From an uncultured Oscillospiraceae bacterium (GTDB lineage Bacteria > Bacillota > Clostridia > Oscillospirales > Oscillospiraceae), in NCBI GenBank assembly GCA_934573855.1, contig CAKTMF010000005.1:62001-126000 (forward strand): DNA of 64,000 nt, written 5' to 3'. Shown here one piece after another: positions 25,913-34,287 of this stretch (position 1 is its first letter; each line of letters starts with the position of its first letter). Position numbers and translations under genes: made by a program. The notes beneath the pieces are model-generated. The model did not search any database and was not told where the DNA came from. It worked only from the letters and a program-made list of their open reading frames with translations.

Positions 25913-26018
25913 TAAGCACGGCCCGGCCGTGTTCAGGCATACACCGATGTGCCGGACGGAAAATGTCCGTCAATAAATCGCGCGCCGCCGGCTCGCCGGC
26001 GGCAGATAGGAGAACGAT
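25913..26018 (+). other. Hairpin-rich ileS-lspA spacer
   Basis: Within 106 bases there are three palindromes: ACGGCCCGGCCGT (about 25918-25930), GACGGAAAATGTCCGTC (about 25957-25973) and CCGCCGGCTCGCCGGCGG (about 25986-26003). The last sits just before the lspA ribosome site (AGGAG). No U-tract follows any of them, so they look like processing or stability elements rather than terminators. Confidence 0.4.
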
Positions 26019-27098
26019 ATGCTGTATGCAATAGTAGCTGTGCTGGTCATAATCCTCGACCAGTGGGTGAAGTATTGGGTAGCAGGCAACCTCAGCGTGG
26101 GCGTGGGCGTAAAGGAGTTTATCCCCGGTATCATCAGCCTCGTCAACGTCCATAACGACGGCGCGGCGTTCAGCTTCCTCAGCGGAAGCGGCGCGCGGAT
26201 ATACTTTATCATCATCTGCGGCGTCTTTACCGTGGGCGTTATCATCGCGCTGGCTACCAACCTCATCTCCGGCCCCGTCGGGCGCTGGAGCGCGGTGCTG
26301 GTGGTCGCGGGCGGCCTGTCCAACTGCATCGACCGCATTCTCTACGGCTATGTTCAGGACATGTTCAAGATAGAGCTGTTTGACTTCGCCGTGTTCAACG
26401 TGGCCGACATCTTCATCACGGTGTTCTGCTTCGTTTTCATCCTGTACGTCCTGTTCGGCGGCGAGAAAAAGCCGGACTATGACGACGAGGACGATCAGTA
26501 CGACGAGGACGACGAGGAGACCGACGCGAAGCCCATCTTCGGCCGCAAAAAGGACGTCCGCGCCGACAAGCCGGCAAAGCGCCCCGCCCCCGGCACGAAG
26601 GCTCCGCACGGCGGCGAGCGCGGTCATGCCCGCGGCGACTCCCGCATGAGCGGCTCCCGTCCGGCGCGCAAGACCAAGTACGAGGAAGAATATGAGCAGT
26701 TCAAGGCGGCCCGCGCCGCCCGTCAGCAGGCTCAGGGCTATCCCGAGGAGGCTCCCGCCCCCCGTCCCGCCCAGAGGATAGACCCCGCCGACCCGTTCGC
26801 CGAATGGGAACGCGCCAACGCCCGCGTCGAGGCACAGAAGAGCGCCTACGCCGCCGCGGCGGTCGGACAGAGCGCAGACCGTACCGCGGCCGCGCCGCGT
26901 CCCTCCTATTCCCAGCAGAGGCCCGCGCAGAGCGCGAGCGTTCAGCAGAGACCCGTACAGAGCGCGCCAGCTCAGCAGCAGAGACCTGCCGCCCCGGTGA
27001 GCGCACCCGCAGCTCCCGCCAAGACGGGGACCCCGGCTCAGGCTCCGCGCGCCGGCGACGACTTCTCGCTGGACGATATCCTCAACGAGTACAAGTGA
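26019..27098 (+). CDS. lspA: Lipoprotein signal peptidase LspA with long disordered C-terminal tail
   Basis: A 359-residue protein, more than twice the usual LspA length (~160). Residues 1-~150 are a normal signal peptidase II: four membrane helices, NVHNDGAAFSFLSG, GGLSNCIDRILYGYVQD with one catalytic Asp and VFNVADIFIT with the other. After helix 4 comes an acidic stretch (DDEDDQYDEDDEE), then ~190 residues rich in Pro, Ala, Gln, Arg, and the last residues are DDFSLDDILNEYK. The tail should be cytoplasmic. It is in frame with no sign of frameshift, so it is a genuine extension. It cleaves prolipoprotein signal peptides; two lipoproteins and a BMP lipoprotein are encoded in this window. Confidence 0.92.
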   Translation: MLYAIVAVLVIILDQWVKYWVAGNLSVGVGVKEFIPGIISLVNVHNDGAAFSFLSGSGARIYFIIICGVFTVGVIIALATNLISGPVGRWSAVLVVAGGLSNCIDRILYGYVQDMFKIELFDFAVFNVADIFITVFCFVFILYVLFGGEKKPDYDDEDDQYDEDDEETDAKPIFGRKKDVRADKPAKRPAPGTKAPHGGERGHARGDSRMSGSRPARKTKYEEEYEQFKAARAARQQAQGYPEEAPAPRPAQRIDPADPFAEWERANARVEAQKSAYAAAAVGQSADRTAAAPRPSYSQQRPAQSASVQQRPVQSAPAQQQRPAAPVSAPAAPAKTGTPAQAPRAGDDFSLDDILNEYK

Positions 27099-27104
27099 TC
27101 CTTC

Positions 27105-28022
27105 ATGGATGAGAGCATATTCCTCACGGCAGCGGAGAGCGGCGAGCGTATCGACGCTCTCCTTGCGCGTACCGTGGAGGGTCTTTCCAGAAGCGCGGCG
27201 CAGCACCTAATCGCGGACGGACTTGTCCTCAGGTGCGGCGAGCCGGTGCGGAAAAACTACAAATGCGCCGCCGGGGACTGTTTCGAGGTCGTTCTGCCCC
27301 GGCCCGCGGACGTGCCGCTCGTCCCGCAGGATATCCCGCTTGACGTGGTGTACGAGGACGCGGACGTCATCGTCGTGAACAAGCCGCGCGGAATGGTCGT
27401 CCACCCCGCGCCCGGTCATCCGGACGGGACGCTGGTGAACGCGCTGCTGTACCGCTGCGGTGAGAGCCTTTCCGGTATCGGCGGCGAGCGCCGGCCCGGC
27501 ATCGTCCACCGTATCGACAAGGACACCTCTGGCCTTATCATCGCGGCAAAGAACGACTTTGCCCACCAGGCGCTCTCCGCTCAGCTCGCGGACCACAGCC
27601 TTTGCCGCGAGTACGAGGCGGTGGTGCGCGGACGCATGAAGGACCCGTCCGGCACAGTGGACGCCCCGATCGGGCGGCACCCCACCGACCGCAAGCGCAT
27701 GGCCGTGACGCAGAAAAATTCCCGCCCGGCGGTAACGCACTGGGAGGTCATCGACAGCTACCGAGGCTATACCCATATCCGCTGCCGGCTCGAGACCGGC
27801 AGGACGCACCAGATACGCGTCCACATGGCGAGTATCGGCCACCCTCTGCTCGGCGATTTTACATACGGCGCGCCCTCACCCGAAAAGGGACTTGAGGGAC
27901 AGTGCCTTCACGCGAAGCGTCTGCGCTTCGTCCACCCGCGCAGCGGCGAGCCGGTGGAGCTTGAGACGGCCCTGCCGGAGTATTTTCAGGAAGTTCTGTC
28001 AAAATTGGGAAACAGGGAGTAA
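27105..28022 (+). CDS. RluD/YlyB-type pseudouridine synthase
   Basis: A 305-residue RluA-family enzyme. N-terminal S4 RNA-binding domain (ERIDALLARTVEGLSRSAAQHLIADGLV, residues ~14-41), then the catalytic domain with DADVIVVNKPRGMVVHPAPGH and the active-site aspartate in VHRIDKDTSGLIIAAK, and GRTHQIRVHMASIGHPLLGD. It converts uridines in 23S rRNA or another structured RNA. Its start is six bases after the lspA stop, the usual lspA-rluD pair of Firmicutes. Confidence 0.93.
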   Translation: MDESIFLTAAESGERIDALLARTVEGLSRSAAQHLIADGLVLRCGEPVRKNYKCAAGDCFEVVLPRPADVPLVPQDIPLDVVYEDADVIVVNKPRGMVVHPAPGHPDGTLVNALLYRCGESLSGIGGERRPGIVHRIDKDTSGLIIAAKNDFAHQALSAQLADHSLCREYEAVVRGRMKDPSGTVDAPIGRHPTDRKRMAVTQKNSRPAVTHWEVIDSYRGYTHIRCRLETGRTHQIRVHMASIGHPLLGDFTYGAPSPEKGLEGQCLHAKRLRFVHPRSGEPVELETALPEYFQEVLSKLGNRE

Positions 28023-28027
28023 AAAAT

Positions 28028-28234
28028 ATGAAAAACGGCATCGTAAAGATAATTATGGGCGTTGTGGCGCTCGCGCTCGTCATCGGCGCGATACGTCTCG
28101 TGACGATGATCGTCGGCGGGGCGTTCGGCCTCGTGAACGGGCTTTTCAACGTCGTCATCGCCATTGTGGTCATAATCGCGCTCATCGCGATAGTCATCTG
28201 GATGTTCGCCTATGCCGCGAAAATGAATAAATAA
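28028..28234 (+). CDS. Small two-helix membrane protein, unknown function
   Basis: A 68-residue very hydrophobic protein, starting five bases after the pseudouridine synthase stop, with a GGGAG site overlapping that stop. Two membrane helices (IIMGVVALALVIGAIRLVTMI and NVVIAIVVIIALIAIVIWMF) leave almost no soluble part. No family recognised. It ends the lspA-rluD unit before a strong terminator. Confidence 0.7.
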   Translation: MKNGIVKIIMGVVALALVIGAIRLVTMIVGGAFGLVNGLFNVVIAIVVIIALIAIVIWMFAYAAKMNK

Positions 28235-28256
28235 GACTGTATTTATTGAAAAATAA

Positions 28257-28304
28257 AGCACGGGTGCGGGCTGTCCGTCGGGACGCGCCGCACCCGTGCT
28301 TTTC
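28257..28304 (+). terminator. Intrinsic terminator after the lspA-rluD unit
   Basis: A 13-bp stem (28257-28269 with 28288-28300) containing an inner GTCC/GGAC hairpin, followed by TTTT. It separates this plus-strand unit from the convergent minus-strand lipoprotein genes. Confidence 0.85.
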
Positions 28305-28313
28305 CGTATACCT

Positions 28314-28988
28314 TTAGTTGGCCTTGTCGACGAACACCGGCTCAAAGGTGGTCGCCTCGGTGACGAAGGCGTTGAAAATATTCACCGTGCCATGGACCGC
28401 AAACGCCTGCCCGTTCACCAGCCAGTGGTCGAGCGTCTTGCCCGCGGGAATGGGGGCCTGCACGCACAGGAGCATTGAGCCGCCCTCCTCCGTCAAGCCG
28501 GTGAAGGTGTTGAGATAGTCGTCCTCGAACACGAACTCGGTGAAGCTCTCCCCGCCGTTATTCTCGTAGGAATCGAGAAACTGCATGGTGCAGTTTATGC
28601 AGATGACCTTTTTGACGGGACGAAACTCCGCCTCGACGACGGTGTTTTCGCTGAGCGTGAGGGTGATATGCTCGTCGAGCGTGTCAAGCGCCTCGCCGTT
28701 CACGGTCCAGCGCAGGAGCTTCATCCCCTCGGGAACGTGCGCGGCGGCCTCTACGACGGTCTCGCCGTCGAGCGGGATGAGAGTCTCGCCGTTCATGTCG
28801 GAGTTCACGAGAAAGGCGTAGCTGTCGTGCTGCGCTTCGGCCGCGGCAAGACGGGCGTTCAGATCCGCAAGCTCCGTATAGTCTATGGACGGCACCTCCG
28901 GCAGCGGCTCCGCGCCGCAGGCAGCAAGGCTCAGCGCCATGACGAGCGTGAGCGTGAGCAGGAGGGCTTTTTTGATGTGGTTTTTCAT
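28314..28988 (-). CDS. Lipoprotein of unknown function, paralogue of the next gene
   Basis: A 224-residue secreted lipoprotein: signal peptide MKNHIKKALLLTLTLVMALSL with lipobox LAAC (Cys ~24). The mature part holds two similar modules, each with a 'P(E/A)G-x-x(L/T)-x-x-W-x-VNG' element: PEGMKLLRWTVNGEAL and PAGKTLDHWLVNGQAF, then VTEATTFEPVF at the end. The next gene upstream (29003-29728) has the same modules (GESFTE, DHWIVNG, LTEATTFVPVF), so the pair arose by duplication. The modules resemble beta-rich surface repeats, but no named family can be claimed. It begins 15 bases after its paralogue, in one transcript. Confidence 0.8.
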   Translation of the reverse strand: MKNHIKKALLLTLTLVMALSLAACGAEPLPEVPSIDYTELADLNARLAAAEAQHDSYAFLVNSDMNGETLIPLDGETVVEAAAHVPEGMKLLRWTVNGEALDTLDEHITLTLSENTVVEAEFRPVKKVICINCTMQFLDSYENNGGESFTEFVFEDDYLNTFTGLTEEGGSMLLCVQAPIPAGKTLDHWLVNGQAFAVHGTVNIFNAFVTEATTFEPVFVDKAN

Positions 28989-29002
28989 GTCTTTCCCTCC
29001 CG

Positions 29003-29728
29003 TCAGTAGCGCAGGGGGACCTGCTGATAGCGCGGCGTGGGGTCGGCGGCCTCGTGCTGGGTGTAGCAGGCCGCGAACACCGGGACAAAGGTCGTCGCCT
29101 CCGTCAGGTCGCGGGCATAAAACTCAAGTATGTAGCCGTAGGCGTCCAGCGCCACGCCGTTGACTATCCAGTGGTCAACGGTGGTGAGGTCGTCCGTCTC
29201 GGCGTAGATGCACACGGAGACGCTCTCCATGTCCTCGAAGCACAGCTCGGTGAAGCTCTCGCCCACGCGGCTGCCGTCGGCGTCGATAAGGCACATTTTC
29301 GCGTCGACCGCGCGCAGCCACTTTTCGGGCCGAAGCACCGCCTCGACGACCGTGCCGCCAACAGCCGGGACGCTGACGCTCTCCCCGCCCTCGACACGCT
29401 CGCCGTTTATGAGCCAGTAGTCGACGCGCATACCCTCCGGCAGAACGGCCTGAGCGGTATATTCGCCGCCCTCGTTTACAAGGGCGAAGCTCTCGCCGTT
29501 CACCGTGGCGTTTATCGCCGCGATATACTCGTCCGCGCTGTTCTCCTCATGCTCGACACGCTCGCGCAGGGCGTCCAGCTCCGCCTGCTGCCGCTCATAT
29601 TCCTGCATGGCCTTTTCATACTCGGCCTGCGCGGCGGCTCTCTCCGCCCTTCCGGTGCAGCCGCCGAGACACGGCAGCGTAAGCATTGCCGCCGCCAGCG
29701 CCAGCACCCGGCGCATTGTCTTTTTCAT
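29003..29728 (-). CDS. Lipoprotein of unknown function with N-terminal coiled coil, paralogue of the neighbour
   Basis: A 241-residue lipoprotein with signal peptide and lipobox LGGC (Cys ~24). After it comes a ~45-residue charged coiled coil (AQAEYEKAMQEYERQQAEL...), absent from the neighbour, and then two VNG modules: PEGMRVDYWLINGERV and TTVDHWIVNGVALDA, with GESFTELCFED and LTEATTFVPVF shared with the paralogue at 28314-28988. GGAGG lies upstream of the ATG. Function unknown; the coiled coil could hold it in an oligomer at the outer face of the membrane. Confidence 0.8.
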   Translation of the reverse strand: MKKTMRRVLALAAAMLTLPCLGGCTGRAERAAAQAEYEKAMQEYERQQAELDALRERVEHEENSADEYIAAINATVNGESFALVNEGGEYTAQAVLPEGMRVDYWLINGERVEGGESVSVPAVGGTVVEAVLRPEKWLRAVDAKMCLIDADGSRVGESFTELCFEDMESVSVCIYAETDDLTTVDHWIVNGVALDAYGYILEFYARDLTEATTFVPVFAACYTQHEAADPTPRYQQVPLRY

Positions 29729-29795
29729 TGCTTTTTCCTCCGTTTTCAGGGAAGAGCAAGCCCCGCCCCGGATAACATTTCTCTAAAAAAGCCGT

Positions 29796-30692
29796 TCAGC
29801 CGTTCATTATGCCGCGAAGGCCGGGCGCGTTCGTCTCGGGACTCGCGGCCGTAACGGCGCCCGCGTGCAGCCCCAGCGCGGCGGTGTCCTCAAGGCTCAG
29901 CCCCAGCGTGCAGCCGCAGACCACGGCGGCGGTCATCGCGTCGCCCGCGCCGTTGCAGTTGACGGCCTCGACATGCTCCGCCGGGAGGTGGAGGAGCTTT
30001 CCGCGCTCCGCCGCGAGAAGTCCCGCGCCGCCCAGACTTATGAACACGCGCTCCACACCCGCGTCAAGGAGCCTCTGCGCGGCTCTCTCCGGGTCGCTCT
30101 CTCCGGTCAGCACCTCGGCCTCCATGCGGTTGGGCTTGACGGCGCGCAGCCTTTTCAGCGCGGGCAGCAGTCTTGCCGCCTTCGCCGCGGACACGGTGTC
30201 GGCGTACATGGGCGCGGTGCAGCGCTCCGCGAGAAAGGCTATCGCCGCCTCGGGCAGGTTCGCGTCCAGCACCACCGCGTCATAGCCGTTTATCCGCTCC
30301 ATCAGCGGCGCGAGATACTCCGGCGTAATGCACTCGGTAATGCCCATGTCGTTCACGGCGGCGACCATGTCGCCGGAATCGTCGGTGATGTAGAGATAGG
30401 TGGAGCTTCGCATTTCAGGCTCGACGCGGGTCATCGACAGCTCCATGCCCAGCGCCGTGCAGGACTCCCGCAGCGCAGAGCCGAAAACGTCGCCGCCCAG
30501 CGCGGTCACGAGACTCACGTCCATGCCCAGGAGCGTCAGGTCGTGGGCGATATTGCGCCCCACGCCGCCCGGGTGTACGGATACCGCCCCGGGATTGGAG
30601 TCCCGGAGCAGAAAGCTCACGGCGGAAGCGCCGCATATGTCCATGTTCGCGCCGCCGATGACGACGGCGCGCTTTTTCACTTGATGTTCCAT
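29796..30692 (-). CDS. PfkB-family kinase, pseudouridine kinase-like
   Basis: A 298-residue ribokinase-family kinase. VIGGANMDICGAS and SVHPGGVGRNIAHDLTLLG are the pattern of pseudouridine kinase PsuK/YeiC; the C-terminal anion hole and catalytic Asp are in VNCNGAGDAMTAAVVCG. PsuK phosphorylates pseudouridine to its 5'-phosphate; related family members use adenosine, ribose or fructose, so the substrate is probable, not proven. No psuG glycosidase is beside it. The ATG at 30692 lies inside the end of glgP (16-base overlap; a GTG at 30680 is the alternative), tying its translation to the glycogen phosphorylase. Confidence 0.82.
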   Translation of the reverse strand: MEHQVKKRAVVIGGANMDICGASAVSFLLRDSNPGAVSVHPGGVGRNIAHDLTLLGMDVSLVTALGGDVFGSALRESCTALGMELSMTRVEPEMRSSTYLYITDDSGDMVAAVNDMGITECITPEYLAPLMERINGYDAVVLDANLPEAAIAFLAERCTAPMYADTVSAAKAARLLPALKRLRAVKPNRMEAEVLTGESDPERAAQRLLDAGVERVFISLGGAGLLAAERGKLLHLPAEHVEAVNCNGAGDAMTAAVVCGCTLGLSLEDTAALGLHAGAVTAASPETNAPGLRGIMNG

Positions 30693-33079
30693 ATATTCCG
30701 TGCGTACTCCGCGACAGCGCGATCCGCCGCGAACACGCCGCTCTCGGCGGTGTTGACGAGCGCGAGACGGGCAAGCTCGCCGGGGTCGGAAACGCGGCTG
30801 TAGAGCCTGTTCTGGCAGTCGGCGTAGGAGCGGTAGTCGGCGATGAGCATGTACGGGTCGCCGCCGTAGAGCAGCATGGACACAAGGTCGGAATAGCTCT
30901 TGCCGTCGGCAAAGCCGGTGGAGAAGCGGCTGAACACGCGCTGCAGCTCACCGTCCGCGGCGGCCGCGGCCACGGGGTCGTAGCCGCGGGCCTTAAGCTC
31001 GGCGATCTCCTCGGTGCGCAGACCGAAGAGGAACATGTTCTCGTCGCCCAGACGCTCGTACATCTCGACGTTCGCGCCGTCGAGCGTGCCGATCGTGACC
31101 GCGCCGTTCATCATCAGCTTCATGCAGCCCGTGCCGGAGGCCTCCTTGCCCGCGGTGGATATCTGCTCGGATATCTGTGCCGCCGGGACGATGGCCTCGG
31201 CCGCGGAGACGCGGTAGTTCTCAACGAAATACACCGCGAGACGGCCCTTGCACACGGGGTCGTTGTTCACGTCGTCGGCAAGGGACAGCAGCAGCTCGAT
31301 TATGCGCTTGGCGGTCTTGTAGCCGGCGGCGGACTTTGCGCCGAAAACATAGGTGCGCGGGGCGAAGTCCATATTCGGGTCATCGTGGAGGCGGAGCTGC
31401 TGCGCGGTTATGCTCATGGCGCACAGGAGCTGGCGCTTATACTCGTGGAGGCGCTTTATCTGCACGTCCATGAGAGAGTCGGTGTTGAGGGTGAAGCCGT
31501 CGTTGCGCTTGGCAAACTCGGCAAAGCGGCGCTTGTTCGCGGCCTTGACCTTGAGGACGGCGTCTCTCGCGGCGCTGTCGTCCGCGAAGCGGCGCAGGCC
31601 GATAAGCTCCTCGGGATGAAGGAGATATCTGTCGCTGCCCAGCAGCTCGCAGATGAGGTTGTGATACTCGCCGTTTATCTGCGCGAGCCAGCGGCGGTGG
31701 TCGATGCCGTTGGTCACATAGGTGAACTTATCCGGCTGCACGGAGTAGAGGTCGCGGAAGAGGTCCTGCTTGAGTATGTCGCCGTGGAGGCGGGAGACGC
31801 CGTTGACCTTATAGCAGGCGGCAAGGCACATGTTCGCCATATGCACCTGACCGTTGCGGATGACGAGGTTGCGGCCGACGCGCTCGTCCTCGCCGAAGCA
31901 GGAGACGAGGTAATCGCACCAGCGGCGGTTGATCTCGCACATGATCTCCCACAGGCGGGGCAGCAGGCTCTGCACCAGCTCCTGCGGCCACTTCTCCAGC
32001 GCCTCGCTCATGATGGTGTGGTTGGTGTAGGCCACGCTCTTTGTGACGATGTCCCACGCCTCGTCCCAGCCCATGCCGTGTTCATCCATAAAGATACGCA
32101 TGAGCTCGGGGATGACGAGGGTCGGGTGGGTGTCGTTTATCTGCACGGTGTGGTGCTGGGCGAAGGAGCGCACGTCGCCCCATTTCTTGATGTGCTTGCG
32201 CACTATGTCCTGCGCGGAGGCGGAGACGAAGAAATACTGCTGCTTAAGGCGCAGGGTCTTGCCCTCGATATGGTCGTCGGCCGGGTAGAGGACCTTGGTG
32301 ATGACCTCGGCCATGGTGCGCTGCTCCATGCTCTTGACATATTCGCCCTCGGAGAAGAGGTACATGTCGAGCGAGTTGGGGCTTTTCGCGTCCCAGAGGC
32401 GGAGGGTGTTGATCTCCTTGCCGCCGTAGCCCGCGATGAGCATGTCGCGCGGCACGGCGATCACCGCGTCATAGCCGGTATGCTCGGCGCTGTAGTGGCC
32501 GAGATAGTCCCAGTGCGGAGCGACATGGCCGCCAAAGCGTACCTCCACCGCGTCCTCGTAGCGGGGGACGAGCCAGCTCTCCGCCGCGGTGCGCCAGTTG
32601 TCGGCAAGCTCGGTCTGCTTGCCGTCGACGAATTTCTGACGGAACATGCCCAGCTCGTAGCAGATGGAATAGCCCGTGGCCTCAAGCCCCAGCGTGGCCA
32701 TGCTGTCCATATAGCAGGCGGCGAGACGGCCGAGACCGCCGTTGCCGAGACCCGCGTCCGGCTCACACTCAAAAATATCGGAGGCGCTTCGCCCCATATC
32801 CTCCAGCCCGCCGATGACAGCCTCGGAAATGCCGAGGTTGAACGCGTTTTTCATCAGGCTCCTGCCCATCAGAAACTCCATTGACATGTAATGGACTTCC
32901 TTCTCGGCGCGGCGGGGATCCTCCACGGTCAGCAGACGGCTCATCAGCTCCCTGATGACCATCGCGGTCGCCTGAAAGATCTGCTCGTCGTCGGCGGTCG
33001 CGCCGGTGACGGTGAACTGGGCGCAGAGCTTGTCCTCTATGGCGCTGCGCACTTCGTCGCGTGAGATTTCTCCTATCAT
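30677..33079 (-). CDS. glgP: Glycogen/alpha-glucan phosphorylase
   Basis: An 800-residue GT35 phosphorylase. Landmarks: VHYMSMEFLMGRSLMKNAF, GLGNGGLGRLAACYMDS, the polysaccharide site region, INDTHPTLVIPELMR, KRLHEYKRQLL and the PLP-binding lysine in GTGCMKLMMNGAVTIGTLDGANVEM. It releases glucose-1-phosphate from glycogen or maltodextrin. It is downstream of glgC and glgD, with a 100-base gap, and upstream of the PsuK-like kinase it overlaps. Full length for the family. Confidence 0.96.
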   Translation of the reverse strand: MIGEISRDEVRSAIEDKLCAQFTVTGATADDEQIFQATAMVIRELMSRLLTVEDPRRAEKEVHYMSMEFLMGRSLMKNAFNLGISEAVIGGLEDMGRSASDIFECEPDAGLGNGGLGRLAACYMDSMATLGLEATGYSICYELGMFRQKFVDGKQTELADNWRTAAESWLVPRYEDAVEVRFGGHVAPHWDYLGHYSAEHTGYDAVIAVPRDMLIAGYGGKEINTLRLWDAKSPNSLDMYLFSEGEYVKSMEQRTMAEVITKVLYPADDHIEGKTLRLKQQYFFVSASAQDIVRKHIKKWGDVRSFAQHHTVQINDTHPTLVIPELMRIFMDEHGMGWDEAWDIVTKSVAYTNHTIMSEALEKWPQELVQSLLPRLWEIMCEINRRWCDYLVSCFGEDERVGRNLVIRNGQVHMANMCLAACYKVNGVSRLHGDILKQDLFRDLYSVQPDKFTYVTNGIDHRRWLAQINGEYHNLICELLGSDRYLLHPEELIGLRRFADDSAARDAVLKVKAANKRRFAEFAKRNDGFTLNTDSLMDVQIKRLHEYKRQLLCAMSITAQQLRLHDDPNMDFAPRTYVFGAKSAAGYKTAKRIIELLLSLADDVNNDPVCKGRLAVYFVENYRVSAAEAIVPAAQISEQISTAGKEASGTGCMKLMMNGAVTIGTLDGANVEMYERLGDENMFLFGLRTEEIAELKARGYDPVAAAAADGELQRVFSRFSTGFADGKSYSDLVSMLLYGGDPYMLIADYRSYADCQNRLYSRVSDPGELARLALVNTAESGVFAADRAVAEYARNIWNIK

Positions 33080-33178
33080 AGGGTACCTCCGTAAAAATCA
33101 GAATAGCTCGCAAAAATGCGGGGAATAAACGGTGATGTATCAGGCCCTTGCGGGGGGCCCCTTACCGGGGAAGGCCCG

Positions 33179-34285
33179 TCAGATCTCCGACGCCTTGGGG
33201 ATGACGATGGGCAGGCGCGGGCTGCCGGTGAGGGTCATGCCGGGGGAGAACACGCAGCGCTTGTCGGAGATGACGTTCGTCAGCTCCGTCCCCTCGCCCA
33301 CGGTGCAGCCGCGCATGATGATGCTGTTGCGCACGCACGCGCCCTTGCCGATATGCACGCCGGAGGAGATGATGCTGTTCTCCACGCTGCCCTCGATTAT
33401 GCAGTTGTCGGCAACGAGGCTGTTTCTCGAATACGCGCTCTCGCCGTAATAGGTGCTGACCTCCTCGTGCGATCTCGTGCGCACGGGGCGCTCCGCCGGG
33501 AAAAGCTGGCTGCGGTTTTCCGCGCAGAGCATGTCCATGTTGGCGGCATAGTAGGAGTCCACGGTGCGGATGATCTTGGCGTAGCCGGGGTGTAGATATA
33601 CGTCCATGTCCCCGCCCTCTGCGAGGAAGCGGGAGATGGCGTCAAGATGGAAGAAATGCTGGTTCTTCTCGTGGCAGCCGTCCATCATGCCGAGCAGGAC
33701 GTCCTTTTTGATGATGTAGCACTCGAGGGAGCTGACCCCCTCGCCGTCGGGAGCGAAGCGCACGGCGCTGACGCGGCCGTTCTCCTCCGCAACATAGCGC
33801 AGGCGGCAGCCCTCGGCCCGGCGCGCGGTGCATATGGCGGTGACGGCCGCGCCGGAGGAGATGTGCCGTCTCATGACGGCCTGAAGGTCGATGTTCGCGA
33901 CGATGTTGCCGAGCATCAGGACGACATTGTCCTGCTGTATATCCCGGACATAGCCGGAGACGGCGTTGAGTGCCTCGATGGTGCCGGTATAGTTGCCCTT
34001 ATGGTACTCGGGCAGGCCGAAGGGGGGCAGCATGCGCAGTCCGCCGTTCTTGCGGCTGAGATCCCACGCCTTGCCGCTGCCCATGTGGTCGAGGAGCGAC
34101 TGGTAATCGCGCTGCATGATGACGCCGACGTCGTGTATGCCGGAGTTCGACATGGACGAGAGTGCAAAGTCGATTATGCGGTACCTGCCGCAGAAGGGCA
34201 GCGAGGCCGCCGTGCGCCTGCGGGAAAGCTCGCGCAGCTCGGGCTCCGCGCTGTAGGCAAAGATGATTCCGTGGAAACCGTTCAT
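33179..34285 (-). CDS. glgD: Glucose-1-phosphate adenylyltransferase subunit GlgD
   Basis: A 368-residue regulatory-type subunit of ADP-glucose pyrophosphorylase. It has the nucleotidyltransferase fold followed by a left-handed beta-helix (repeated I/V hexapeptides near the C-terminus), but lacks the GGxGxRL loop: the N-terminus reads HGIIFAYSAEPELRELSRRR instead, as in Firmicutes GlgD, which needs GlgC for activity. RYRIIDFALSSMSNSGI and GSGKAWDLSRKNGG align with GlgC. It starts only two bases after the glgC stop, so the two subunits are made together. Confidence 0.93.
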   Translation of the reverse strand: MNGFHGIIFAYSAEPELRELSRRRTAASLPFCGRYRIIDFALSSMSNSGIHDVGVIMQRDYQSLLDHMGSGKAWDLSRKNGGLRMLPPFGLPEYHKGNYTGTIEALNAVSGYVRDIQQDNVVLMLGNIVANIDLQAVMRRHISSGAAVTAICTARRAEGCRLRYVAEENGRVSAVRFAPDGEGVSSLECYIIKKDVLLGMMDGCHEKNQHFFHLDAISRFLAEGGDMDVYLHPGYAKIIRTVDSYYAANMDMLCAENRSQLFPAERPVRTRSHEEVSTYYGESAYSRNSLVADNCIIEGSVENSIISSGVHIGKGACVRNSIIMRGCTVGEGTELTNVISDKRCVFSPGMTLTGSPRLPIVIPKASEI

Positions 34286-34287
34286 AT

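Noticed and set aside
31385..32884. Plus-strand frame of 499 residues opposite glgP
   Set aside because: Shadow of glgP.
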